8,246 nt of DNA from Planctomycetaceae bacterium. Lineage in GTDB: Bacteria; Planctomycetota; Planctomycetia; Pirellulales; Pirellulaceae. The number at the start of each line of letters is the position of its first letter. Position 1 is the first letter of the stretch. Under the pieces are notes generated by a model. That model had not been told where the DNA came from, did not search any database, and worked only from the letters and a program-made list of their open reading frames with translations. The translations under genes and the position numbers were made by a program. Location: contig JABHUV010000189.1 of the NCBI GenBank assembly GCA_018658605.1, forward strand, positions 1-8,246, written 5' to 3'. This document shows positions 1 to 6,079 of this stretch, piece after piece.

Positions 1-16
1 GCGGGTGGGCCAACGT

Positions 17-526
17 CTAACCAGACACACCTGGCACGCGAGCCACCTGTAGTTCCGGCAGATGGTCGTGACACCAATTACATAACTGCGTTGTCAATAT
101 TTCGGCAGTCGTCTGTTGCTCAGCCGTCACAAACCTATTCACTTGGACCTCGCCCGCTGCGATCGCTTCCACTAACTGGGACATATCTTGACGTATTTGC
201 CCAATAAATTCTTTTGTTTTTCCCTCGTCCCATGACGTGCTGAGCAATTGCAATTTTCCGTCTTGACGCTCACGCCGCATATTTACCAATAGGCAATCCA
301 CTGCCTTGAGCAAACATCCTTGATGATAAGCCCGCCGCAATGCGTGATCCGCATTAAATTGATAAACAGGTTCGGCGCCAAAATATATCGCCAGCGAACC
401 ACACTCTCGAAAACCAAACACAATAGCATCGTCGGCAGCACGACCTGAAACCTCTAATTCCACACGATTCACCAAAACAGTGGCTTCGCGCAAAATATCT
501 TCTCGATCAAATTCTTGCTTGGCCAA
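17..526 (-). CDS. Conserved hypothetical protein, 169 aa, TTG start
   Basis: I do not recognise a named family. The protein is soluble-looking, with no signal peptide or membrane segment. Residues 35-70 carry the most family-like stretch, with FGFRECGSLAIYFG followed by an aromatic/basic segment (FNADHALRRAYHQG). Two cysteines lie at 149 and 152 near the C-terminus (CNWC), too few for a full zinc site alone. The start is TTG: reading the minus strand, a strong GGAGG-type ribosome site lies about 10 bases upstream and no in-frame ATG fits better, so the rare start is well supported. The stop is TAG at 17-19, so the gene is complete. It is transcribed divergently from the Nudix gene, with 138 bases between the two starts. 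By general resemblance it may be a conserved planctomycete protein, which is inference. That it is a real gene is likely; its function is unknown. Confidence 0.75.
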   Translation of the reverse strand: MAKQEFDREDILREATVLVNRVELEVSGRAADDAIVFGFRECGSLAIYFGAEPVYQFNADHALRRAYHQGCLLKAVDCLLVNMRRERQDGKLQLLSTSWDEGKTKEFIGQIRQDMSQLVEAIAAGEVQVNRFVTAEQQTTAEILTTQLCNWCHDHLPELQVARVPGVSG

Positions 527-664
527 GTGCTTACTCCCTCCGTCCAGTTGGATTACGATTCATATTCCAGATGTGGTTCCGTTAATATAAGCATAGTAGC
601 AACGGCCTCCATCTATCAACCCATCAACTGCCAACGCAATAAAACGCAACCGGAAATCACTAAA

Positions 665-1189
665 ATGGTATTACAAGAAACGCATCTACTATCGACCGCA
701 AGATTCGACGTTGTTGAAGTCCCCGCAATCGTCGGTGAACCAAATGGCAAAACACGTCAGATTGTGCGCCACCCCGGCGCCGTCACCATTATTCCCTTAG
801 TCGACGAGGATCACGTCTGTTTAATCAACAATTACCGAGTATCCGTTGACAAAGTATTGATTGAATTACCCGCTGGGACACGAGAACCCGACGAAGAACC
901 AATCATCACTGCCGAACGTGAATTGATCGAAGAAACAGGATATCGCTGCGAGCACCTAGAATTCCTACATCGCTTCTTGCTTTCCCCCGGCATTCTCGAC
1001 GAACAAATGCACCTTTATGTCGCAACAACTCTCACCGCCGGAGCGCCCGCTCGCGAAGCGGGAGAGAAAATTGACAATTTGGTCGTCACTTGGCAACAAG
1101 CGATCGATTGGGTCTTTACCGGTAAAATAAAGGACGCCAAAACCATTACCGGACTACTGATGTTCGACTACCTACGAAAAAACCGCTAA
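665..1189 (+). CDS. Nudix hydrolase, ADP-ribose pyrophosphatase type
   Basis: Predicted to hydrolyse ADP-ribose (and perhaps related nucleoside diphosphate sugars) to AMP and ribose 5-phosphate in the cytoplasm, using divalent metal. The 174-residue protein has a complete Nudix box at residues 71-93 (G71, E77, R85-E86, E89-E90, G92). A proline at residue 109 lies exactly 16 residues after the box, a spacing described as typical of ADP-ribose pyrophosphatases rather than NADH or Ap4A hydrolases. The N-terminal part (NGKTRQIVRHPGAV, residues 27-40) and SPGILDE (108-114) resemble the NudF/YqkG group, and the length is normal for it. I chose the ATG at 665 because homologous sequence begins just after it; a longer in-frame reading would run back into the divergent gene. 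The ribosome site is weak (CGGAAA about 8 bases upstream). Exact substrate is inferred. Confidence 0.9.
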   Translation: MVLQETHLLSTARFDVVEVPAIVGEPNGKTRQIVRHPGAVTIIPLVDEDHVCLINNYRVSVDKVLIELPAGTREPDEEPIITAERELIEETGYRCEHLEFLHRFLLSPGILDEQMHLYVATTLTAGAPAREAGEKIDNLVVTWQQAIDWVFTGKIKDAKTITGLLMFDYLRKNR

Positions 1190-1266
1190 CCCACCGTACA
1201 TGTGCAATCCTTATAGTAAACGCAATCACACAGACTTTTATCCTTCCACTGATTCTCATCTATAGC

Positions 1267-2301
1267 ATGCCTCGTTATCCAGACATCCCTGAAATAGAAC
1301 TACCACTGCTAATTACGGGCGTGGCAGGGGTCTCCGGATACAATGCGTTCAAGTATTACCATGAAAAATATCCAGGCCAAGTCATTGGAACGCGGAGGGA
1401 AGAATATTGGCCACTCTCTGGTGACGGCATTGTCGGTTGTGATGTTACCAACAAAGAATCAATCGCTGCACTTTGTCAGCAGTACACCTTTCGGTCAGTC
1501 ATCAATTGTCTAGGAACGTGCAAGCTAAAGTTCTGTGAACTTGACCCAATCATGGCTCATCGAGTTAATGTGCAAGGCATCAACAATCTGATCAACGCAT
1601 TGCAACAAAATGATTCTGGCGATGCGACGATGATTCACCTTTCAATCGATTTAGTATTTTCGGGCAAAGACGCGGGAAAACAATATACAGAATCGGACAC
1701 GCCTGACCCTGTCACCGTCTACGGTAAGACGATGGTCGAAGCGGAGCATATCATTTTGGAGCGCATGCCCCACGCAACCATTCTACGTATTTCATTACCA
1801 ATGGGCCCTAGTTTCAGCGGTCATGCCGGAGCGATTGATTGGATTCAATCGCGTTTCAAGAACAATAAACCTGCCACATTGTATTACGATGAAATTCGCA
1901 CTCCCCAATACACCGACTGTCTTAATAAACTCACTCACTGGCTACTGACCCACCCACTGGCTGGCATATTCCATGCCGGCGGTGTACGTCAACTTAGCCT
2001 GTTCGAAATCGCACAAATTGTTAATCTTATTGGCGGCTATAACCCATCTTGTCTAATTGGTTGCCCCCGCATCGATGCTGGGCCTATGCCCCCTCGAGCA
2101 GGGGATGTCAGCTTAGATAGCTCTCGACTGCAAACAGCATTGGGATTCGTCCCGTTTGATCCCTGGCCGCTCCAAGACATATACGTACCCGTCGACCGAT
2201 CATGGCATTTGGATCCGCCATCAATTGCTCCAGACGATACAGTCCTAACAGGTTCACCGGAACTTCTCGAATCTGTGCTCTACAACAACCCTGCTCGCTA
2301 A
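1267..2301 (+). CDS. RmlD/MAT2B-like SDR-family protein with altered catalytic triad
   Basis: An extended short-chain dehydrogenase/reductase of the RmlD substrate-binding family (dTDP-4-dehydrorhamnose reductase, MAT2B and relatives), 344 residues. Residues 14-24 (LLITGVAGVSG) form the Rossmann nucleotide-binding loop, D59-V60-T61 the adenine-side contact, and NCLG (80-83) the following strand. The active-site region, which in RmlD reads S-T-D ... Y-G-x-T-K, here reads S126-I127-D128 and Y152-G-K-T-M156. Tyrosine is kept, while the threonine and the lysine of the triad are replaced. The substrate-domain segment YYDEIRTPQYTDCL (206-219) and RAGDVSLDSSRLQTALGF (277-294) match the family. The last 40 or so residues are an extension of unknown role. 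The fold supports NAD(P) binding; reductase activity is doubtful, so a sugar-nucleotide reductase name would be unsafe. No ribosome site is visible before the ATG. It lies 77 bases after the Nudix gene. Confidence 0.82.
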   Translation: MPRYPDIPEIELPLLITGVAGVSGYNAFKYYHEKYPGQVIGTRREEYWPLSGDGIVGCDVTNKESIAALCQQYTFRSVINCLGTCKLKFCELDPIMAHRVNVQGINNLINALQQNDSGDATMIHLSIDLVFSGKDAGKQYTESDTPDPVTVYGKTMVEAEHIILERMPHATILRISLPMGPSFSGHAGAIDWIQSRFKNNKPATLYYDEIRTPQYTDCLNKLTHWLLTHPLAGIFHAGGVRQLSLFEIAQIVNLIGGYNPSCLIGCPRIDAGPMPPRAGDVSLDSSRLQTALGFVPFDPWPLQDIYVPVDRSWHLDPPSIAPDDTVLTGSPELLESVLYNNPAR

Positions 2302-2321
2302 AAACCTCATGAATTTCGTGC

Positions 2322-2335
2322 CGGAAACATTTCCG
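2322..2335. repeat. Perfect inverted repeat before the zinc-ribbon/GYF gene
   Basis: CGGAAA-CA-TTTCCG is a perfect 6-base inverted repeat with a 2-base centre. It lies 20 bases after the SDR gene stop and overlaps the place where a -35 element would sit for the TATAAT box at 2354-2359. The tight centre fits a dimeric protein-binding site better than an RNA hairpin. There is no T-run directly after it, so a terminator is less likely. Its role as an operator is inference. Confidence 0.4.
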
Positions 2336-2359
2336 AATAGTACATTTTAGACCTATAAT
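2331..2359 (+). promoter_or_regulatory. Candidate sigma-70-type promoter for the zinc-ribbon/GYF gene
   Basis: A consensus TATAAT lies at 2354-2359. With a 17-base spacer the -35 would be TTCCGA (2331-2336), a 3 of 6 match to TTGACA, so only the -10 is good. It would give a leader of about 70 bases before the ATG at 2436. A perfect inverted repeat overlaps the -35 position. AT-rich intergenic DNA gives such boxes by chance, hence modest confidence. Confidence 0.35.
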
Positions 2360-2435
2360 TAAATATGACCACAATTCGGTTATCACTCCCGCGTTAGATT
2401 CTCACAAACAGATTTTCTGGAAATAAATTAGGCTA

Positions 2436-3155
2436 ATGGGTATTCGATTTATTTGTCCAAATTGTGACAAGAAACTCAACGTTAAATCGCACCTAGCGGG
2501 AAAACGCGGAATCTGCCCAGATTGCACTACGCGCATCCGTATTCCGAGCGAAACGTCAGTGGGCACCTCAAATCCTGACGAAGCCGCACCGAAGTCCTAC
2601 CAAGTCGCGGCACAAGCGGAAGACAAAACTCGCGTCCCTCTCTCAATTGAACGATGTCTCCGTGAAAAACCAGATCTGAATTGGTACATTCGCCCAGCTA
2701 ATGGGAGTGAGTACGGACCCGCCGATAATGAACGACTTCGTGCATGGGTTAGCGAAAACCGTATTGGAGCCGACACCGAACTGCGCCGTGACGATTGGCT
2801 GCAGTGGAAACCAGCCAGTGATATCTTCATCGATTTCTCTGCAACGCCCACTTCCAACAATTCATCTACTTCGACAAGCAGCTCGAATCAAAATGGAACA
2901 ATTTCAACACCATACGAAGAAGATGTTGACCTCGGTGATGAAGAATTCTTGGCGGCTTTAGAATACCAAGCAGATAACACCACCGGCGATTTCACCTTTG
3001 CGAATCTCGCCATCAACCAATCAACAATGGCTCAACGTAATTTACAATCACAAGATTCTTCGAAAAACAAGCGGACCACCGGTATCGCCCTAGGTATACT
3101 ATCGGTCATCATACTTGTATCACTTGTTGTGATTGTTATTTCATCACAACCTTGA
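2436..3155 (+). CDS. Zinc-ribbon and GYF_2-domain protein with C-terminal membrane anchor
   Basis: A 239-residue protein in three parts. Residues 5-36 hold a small zinc ribbon with C7-x2-C10 and C27-x2-C30 (CPNC and CPDC). Residues 82-131 resemble the GYF_2 domain: W83-Y-I-R start, Y93-G-P, then W121-L-Q-W124-K-P. In eukaryotes GYF domains bind proline-rich peptides, and GYF_2 domains are frequent in planctomycete and other bacterial membrane proteins. A Ser/Thr/Asn-rich linker follows (138-158), then an acidic stretch (161-170), and a hydrophobic helix at about 215-235 followed by only four residues. It therefore looks tail-anchored, with the zinc ribbon and GYF domain in the cytoplasm. The ATG at 2436 has only a weak AGG upstream, but the first cysteine pair sits just after it, supporting this start. 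Function unknown; a protein-protein interaction role is inferred from the domain. Confidence 0.85.
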   Translation: MGIRFICPNCDKKLNVKSHLAGKRGICPDCTTRIRIPSETSVGTSNPDEAAPKSYQVAAQAEDKTRVPLSIERCLREKPDLNWYIRPANGSEYGPADNERLRAWVSENRIGADTELRRDDWLQWKPASDIFIDFSATPTSNNSSTSTSSSNQNGTISTPYEEDVDLGDEEFLAALEYQADNTTGDFTFANLAINQSTMAQRNLQSQDSSKNKRTTGIALGILSVIILVSLVVIVISSQP

Positions 3156-3228
3156 TCCACGCTCATTACAAACAAGCAACTCAATCACTTGGGACTTACC
3201 CCTTCATCTTTCCAAAGGATTTAATTCA

Positions 3229-3804
3229 ATGCGTCAATTTTCTCACCTTGCATTTATTGCCACAATCATCATGACATCGACTGCATTTATCTCAGCAGCA
3301 GATAAAACTAAAACAGTCACAGCCAAAGACATTAAGTTAACTGTACCAACGAGCTGGAAACAAGGCGAACTTTCCAATAACCTGCGAACTGCACAATTTG
3401 AGGTACCCGCTGTTCAAGGCGACAAGGATGCTGCCGAACTCGTTGTCTATTTTTTTGGCGGGGCAGGTGGTGGAGTCAGCGCAAACTTACAACGATGGGC
3501 TGGTCAATTCCAAGGCTCCGGTAAAAAACAAAAGACCTCTGAAGGAAAATCAACTCAGGGAAAATACTATCTAATCGATATTACCGGTGTCTATAACAAG
3601 CCTATTGGGCCACCGATTCAACGCAAAACCAATCCGACGGCCGGCTATCAAATGCTTGGTGTTGTGTTAGTCGTTAAAGACAAAGGTAATTATTTTCTAA
3701 AACTAACCGGACCTCAAAAAACAGTTTCTCATTGGGCCAGCACGCTACGTACATCTTTCGGAGCTGATATCAAAGACGAAAAGGAAGCGGAACTTGACCA
3801 ATAA
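3229..3804 (+). CDS. Small exported protein of unknown function
   Basis: A 191-residue protein with a clear Sec signal peptide: a basic/polar start (MRQFSH), a hydrophobic core at 7-21 and a likely cleavage near residues 23-24 (ISAA). The mature part is a mixed alpha/beta protein that starts with a strand pattern (KDIKLTVPTSWKQ, 34-45), then VVYFFGGAGGGVSANLQRW (72-90), and later a strand followed by a helix starting HWASTLRTSFG (168-178). I recall similar glycine-rich, tryptophan-ending segments in planctomycete hypothetical proteins but cannot name a family. The overall layout is loosely like PsbP/DUF1795-type folds, which is only a guess. The ATG at 3229 was chosen because AAAGGA lies 9 bases upstream and the signal peptide starts there; an upstream in-frame TTG at 3133 would overlap the previous gene and bury the signal peptide. 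Expected location is periplasmic or outside the cell. Confidence 0.82.
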   Translation: MRQFSHLAFIATIIMTSTAFISAADKTKTVTAKDIKLTVPTSWKQGELSNNLRTAQFEVPAVQGDKDAAELVVYFFGGAGGGVSANLQRWAGQFQGSGKKQKTSEGKSTQGKYYLIDITGVYNKPIGPPIQRKTNPTAGYQMLGVVLVVKDKGNYFLKLTGPQKTVSHWASTLRTSFGADIKDEKEAELDQ

Positions 3805-3827
3805 TTATATGTGCCAAACGAATAGTT

Positions 3828-3845
3828 AGCGAAAAGGAATTCGCT
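3828..3845. repeat. Perfect hairpin-forming inverted repeat before the NTPase gene
   Basis: AGCGAA-AAGGAA-TTCGCT is a perfect 6-base stem with a 6-base loop, 23 bases after the stop of the exported-protein gene. No T-run follows, so it is not a canonical intrinsic terminator. It could be a weak terminator, a transcript-end stabiliser, or an operator lying just upstream of the TATAAA at 3867-3872. Which one cannot be told from sequence. Confidence 0.35.
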
Positions 3846-3872
3846 GCATAAAGAATCAATCAATGCTATAAA
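3844..3872 (+). promoter_or_regulatory. Weak candidate promoter for the NTPase gene
   Basis: TATAAA at 3867-3872 is a good -10 match in the 100-base gap before the NTPase gene. At a 17-base spacer the -35 position (3844-3849) reads CTGCAT, a poor match. The inverted repeat at 3828-3845 ends where the -35 would begin. It would let the NTPase be expressed separately from the genes upstream. Low confidence. Confidence 0.22.
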
Positions 3873-3904
3873 ACTGAAAAGTATGGCCGCAAAGGTTTTA
3901 GCAA

Positions 3905-5416
3905 ATGAAAATCCATGATTTTCTTGAACACCACGGGATTAGTCGTAATCCTTTCGCCGAGGAAGACGCCAAGTCTGACAAGGTTTTCAAGGATCACTGT
4001 ATCATCAATACCTATCATCCAATTTGGGATAAGGTTTATGGCGATCCCAGCGAACCAACAACCTCGGTTGTCTTTGGCGAAAAGGGGTCTGGCAAGACAG
4101 CGATCTGTCTACAAATTGCTCGACACGTCGATAGCTACAATCAAGAACATCCCGAAGAACGTGTATTCGTCATTCATTATGACGACTTCAATCCGTTCCT
4201 CGATCGTTTTCGGGATCAGCTACCAGGCCGCAATGCTACCGCAGACAAAGTCCTCAAGCAATGGAAACTTTGGGACCACATGGATGCGATTCTTACCGCC
4301 GGAGTCACTGGTTTAGTCGATGATCTCATGGAAACACCGCCAACACGAGTGCGCACCTCGGGCGAAGTCCAGCCGCAACTAAGCTGCCGCTTAGATCGCC
4401 ATCAAATGCGGGATCTATTATTACTAGCCGCCTGCTACGACGAATCAACTCAACAAACATTTCTCGGACGCTGGAATCAACTACGCAAGTCACTTGGGTT
4501 CTCAGCGATCAAAGCTCAGTGGCAACGCATTCTAGGAATCACGTACTCCGTTATCGCTGTTGCCATTCTTATCACAATGGCGGTACGTGATTTTGGTACA
4601 GTGACTGACCGCGGTTTTTGGTTCATGCTTCTCGGATCACTCGCCGTCAGTTGGACACCGTGGTGCTGGAAGTCTGCTCAGAATCTATTCCGTTCCCATG
4701 GAATATTACAAAAAATGAGAGTGGGGAATCGGGAAGCGGGATCACTACGCAAAGTGCTGATGCAATTCACCAACGACGAAATCGATTCCCAACCACTACC
4801 CAACAAATCAAGCACCGATGACCGCTATGAATTACTCATAAAATTTCAAAGCATCTTAAAAACCTTGGGATTTTCGGGAATATTAGTTCTGGTTGATCGA
4901 GTCGATGAACCCCACCTTATAAATGGTTCTGCTGACTTAATGAAAGATCTGCTCTGGCCCATGCTCGATAACAAATTCCTCAAACAGCCGGGCATTGGCA
5001 TCAAGCTCATGTTGCCGATTGAATTGGCTCGGTTTATTGAAAAGGAAGATCGCCAATTTTACCAACGAGCACGTCTCGATAAACAAAACATGATCAAATC
5101 ATTCGGCTGGACGAGCGAATCGCTTGTCGACGTTGCCAACGCTCGTCTAAGAGCCTGTAGCGACCGAGATAATGCTGCTACGCTTAATGATCTATTCGAT
5201 GATTCCGTGTCGCAGCGGCGCATTCTCGACGCGCTGAAAATGCTTCGCGTTCCTCGGCATCTGTTTAAATTTCTATATCAACTCAGCGTCGATCACTGCA
5301 ACTCCTATACCGACCAAGCTCCGGGGTTTCAAATTGATTCAAAGACGTTTGAAACAACATTCGCCGTTTTTCTACGAGAACAAGACGCCTTCGATCATGG
5401 GCTTAGCGCGGGTTAG
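3905..5416 (+). CDS. Membrane-embedded P-loop NTPase, KAP-like
   Basis: A 503-residue ATPase. Walker A is GEKGSGKT (58-65). A likely Walker B is ILVLVDRVDE (326-335), with D330 and an acidic pair at D334-E335. Between the two motifs lie two hydrophobic segments, about 209-227 and 237-256, which form a membrane hairpin. Insertion of membrane helices between Walker A and Walker B is the hallmark of the KAP NTPase family (Kidins220/ARMS and bacterial PifA relatives), so I call it KAP-like rather than a firm member. The N-terminus (ISRNPFAEEDA, 12-22) recalls the 'NPF' entry of ExeA/Orc-type ATPases. Near the C-terminus, RVPRHLFKFLYQL (448-460) resembles the sensor-2/arginine helix region of STAND, KAP and Orc-type ATPases. 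The ATG has AAAGG nine bases upstream. Cargo and role are unknown; bacterial KAP proteins include phage-exclusion factors, but nothing here shows such a role. Confidence 0.8.
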   Translation: MKIHDFLEHHGISRNPFAEEDAKSDKVFKDHCIINTYHPIWDKVYGDPSEPTTSVVFGEKGSGKTAICLQIARHVDSYNQEHPEERVFVIHYDDFNPFLDRFRDQLPGRNATADKVLKQWKLWDHMDAILTAGVTGLVDDLMETPPTRVRTSGEVQPQLSCRLDRHQMRDLLLLAACYDESTQQTFLGRWNQLRKSLGFSAIKAQWQRILGITYSVIAVAILITMAVRDFGTVTDRGFWFMLLGSLAVSWTPWCWKSAQNLFRSHGILQKMRVGNREAGSLRKVLMQFTNDEIDSQPLPNKSSTDDRYELLIKFQSILKTLGFSGILVLVDRVDEPHLINGSADLMKDLLWPMLDNKFLKQPGIGIKLMLPIELARFIEKEDRQFYQRARLDKQNMIKSFGWTSESLVDVANARLRACSDRDNAATLNDLFDDSVSQRRILDALKMLRVPRHLFKFLYQLSVDHCNSYTDQAPGFQIDSKTFETTFAVFLREQDAFDHGLSAG

Positions 5417-5464
5417 TGACGGCGGACACCACCGCTACGCCACGGATGTTAGTTTTTGTATTAA

Positions 5465-5509
5465 TACGGCAGGGGGACCCCTACTTGCAAAACCGGCTTG
5501 TGTGCCGTA
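5465..5509 (+). promoter_or_regulatory. Possible structured leader upstream of purE
   Basis: TACGGCA (5465-5471) pairs perfectly with TGCCGTA (5503-5509), enclosing 31 bases that contain a second inverted repeat, AGGGG-GA-CCCCT (5471-5482). The two stems share one base and the inner loop is only two bases, so a real RNA would need some opening. It lies in the 144-base gap between the NTPase and purE, about 50 bases before the purE start, and is followed by an A-run rather than T-run. It could be a leader structure controlling purE-mtnA or chance pairing. It does not resemble the purine riboswitch as I know it. Confidence 0.25.
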
Positions 5510-5560
5510 AAAAATGAAATGAATTTATGGTCAACTTCGAATTATAAGGACGAACCCGCA

Positions 5561-6079
5561 ATGTCTGACGACACACCAAAAGTAGGAATCATCATGGGCA
5601 GTGATAGCGATTGGCCCAAAATAAAAAAAGCGGCGTATGCACTTGCTGAATTTGATGTACCCTATGAAATTCAAGTCATGAGTGCCCACCGGACTCCCGA
5701 ACTTGTCAGTCAATACGCATCGACTGCAATCGATCGCGGCCTACAAGTCATTATTGCGGCAGCTGGCGGAGCTGCTCACTTAGCAGGCGTTGTTGCAGCA
5801 CACACGACCCTTCCAGTCATTGGGCTACCAGTTCCTACCGCTGAAATGGGCGGCATGGACTCACTTTTGTCCACCGTACAGATGCCTGGTGACGTACCAG
5901 TTGCCAGTATGGCTGTTGGTATGGGCGGACCTCGTAATGCCGGTCTGTTCGCTGTGCAAATCATGGCAACTGCTTGTCCCGACCTGCGAGAAAAACTAGT
6001 TGACTTTAAACAGCGACTCGTCGGCCAAATCGAAGCGAAGAACGCGGCGTTACAACAGGCTATCGAGGCGGATGCGTAG
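5561..6079 (+). CDS. purE: N5-carboxyaminoimidazole ribonucleotide mutase, class I PurE
   Basis: Converts N5-CAIR to 4-carboxy-AIR in de novo purine synthesis, acting in the cytoplasm as an octamer in known class I enzymes. The 172-residue protein has the N-terminal GSDSDWP loop (13-19), SAHRTP with the catalytic-type histidine H43 (41-46), AGGAAHL with H73 (68-74) and DSLLSTVQMPGDVPVASMAVG (100-120). SAHRTP, rather than the SAHKT of class II enzymes, marks it as the class that works with PurK-made N5-CAIR; no purK is in the window. The ATG at 5561 is chosen because AAGGA lies 10 bases upstream and homologous sequence begins here; a longer reading from 5498 adds 21 unlike residues. The gene ends inside the start of mtnA (ATGCGTAG), so the two are probably cotranscribed and translationally coupled. 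Confidence 0.96.
   Translation: MSDDTPKVGIIMGSDSDWPKIKKAAYALAEFDVPYEIQVMSAHRTPELVSQYASTAIDRGLQVIIAAAGGAAHLAGVVAAHTTLPVIGLPVPTAEMGGMDSLLSTVQMPGDVPVASMAVGMGGPRNAGLFAVQIMATACPDLREKLVDFKQRLVGQIEAKNAALQQAIEADA

Noticed and set aside
515..664. N-terminal extension of the Nudix protein from an upstream TTG
   Set aside because: It would add 50 residues with no Nudix-family character and overlap the divergent gene's start; the ATG at 665 fits the family length.
2108..2386. Open frame of 92 codons on the minus strand over the 3' end of the SDR gene
   Set aside because: Antisense to a recognised gene, with no signal, domain or sensible ribosome site.
3133..3228. Longer start of the exported protein at a TTG inside the GYF gene
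   Set aside because: The added residues would precede and destroy the signal peptide, and a good ribosome site sits before the ATG at 3229.
3905..5416. Phage-defence reading of the KAP-like NTPase
   Set aside because: No nuclease, toxin, mobile-element or restriction gene is nearby; the neighbours are metabolic or envelope genes, so defence is not supported by context.
5421..5457. Intrinsic terminator after the NTPase gene (GCGG/CCGC hairpin and a later T-run)
   Set aside because: The stem is only four bases and the five Ts begin 18 bases after it, too far for an intrinsic terminator.
5498..5560. Longer PurE start
   Set aside because: The extra 21 residues do not look like PurE, and AAGGA is well placed for the ATG at 5561.
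5417..5560. Purine riboswitch upstream of purE
   Set aside because: The gap has inverted repeats, but I see nothing of the three-way-junction core or conserved loop bases of known purine riboswitches.
6000..6071. Longer MtnA start at a TTG within purE
   Set aside because: The extra 24 residues are a highly basic out-of-frame reading of purE and have no counterpart in MtnA proteins.
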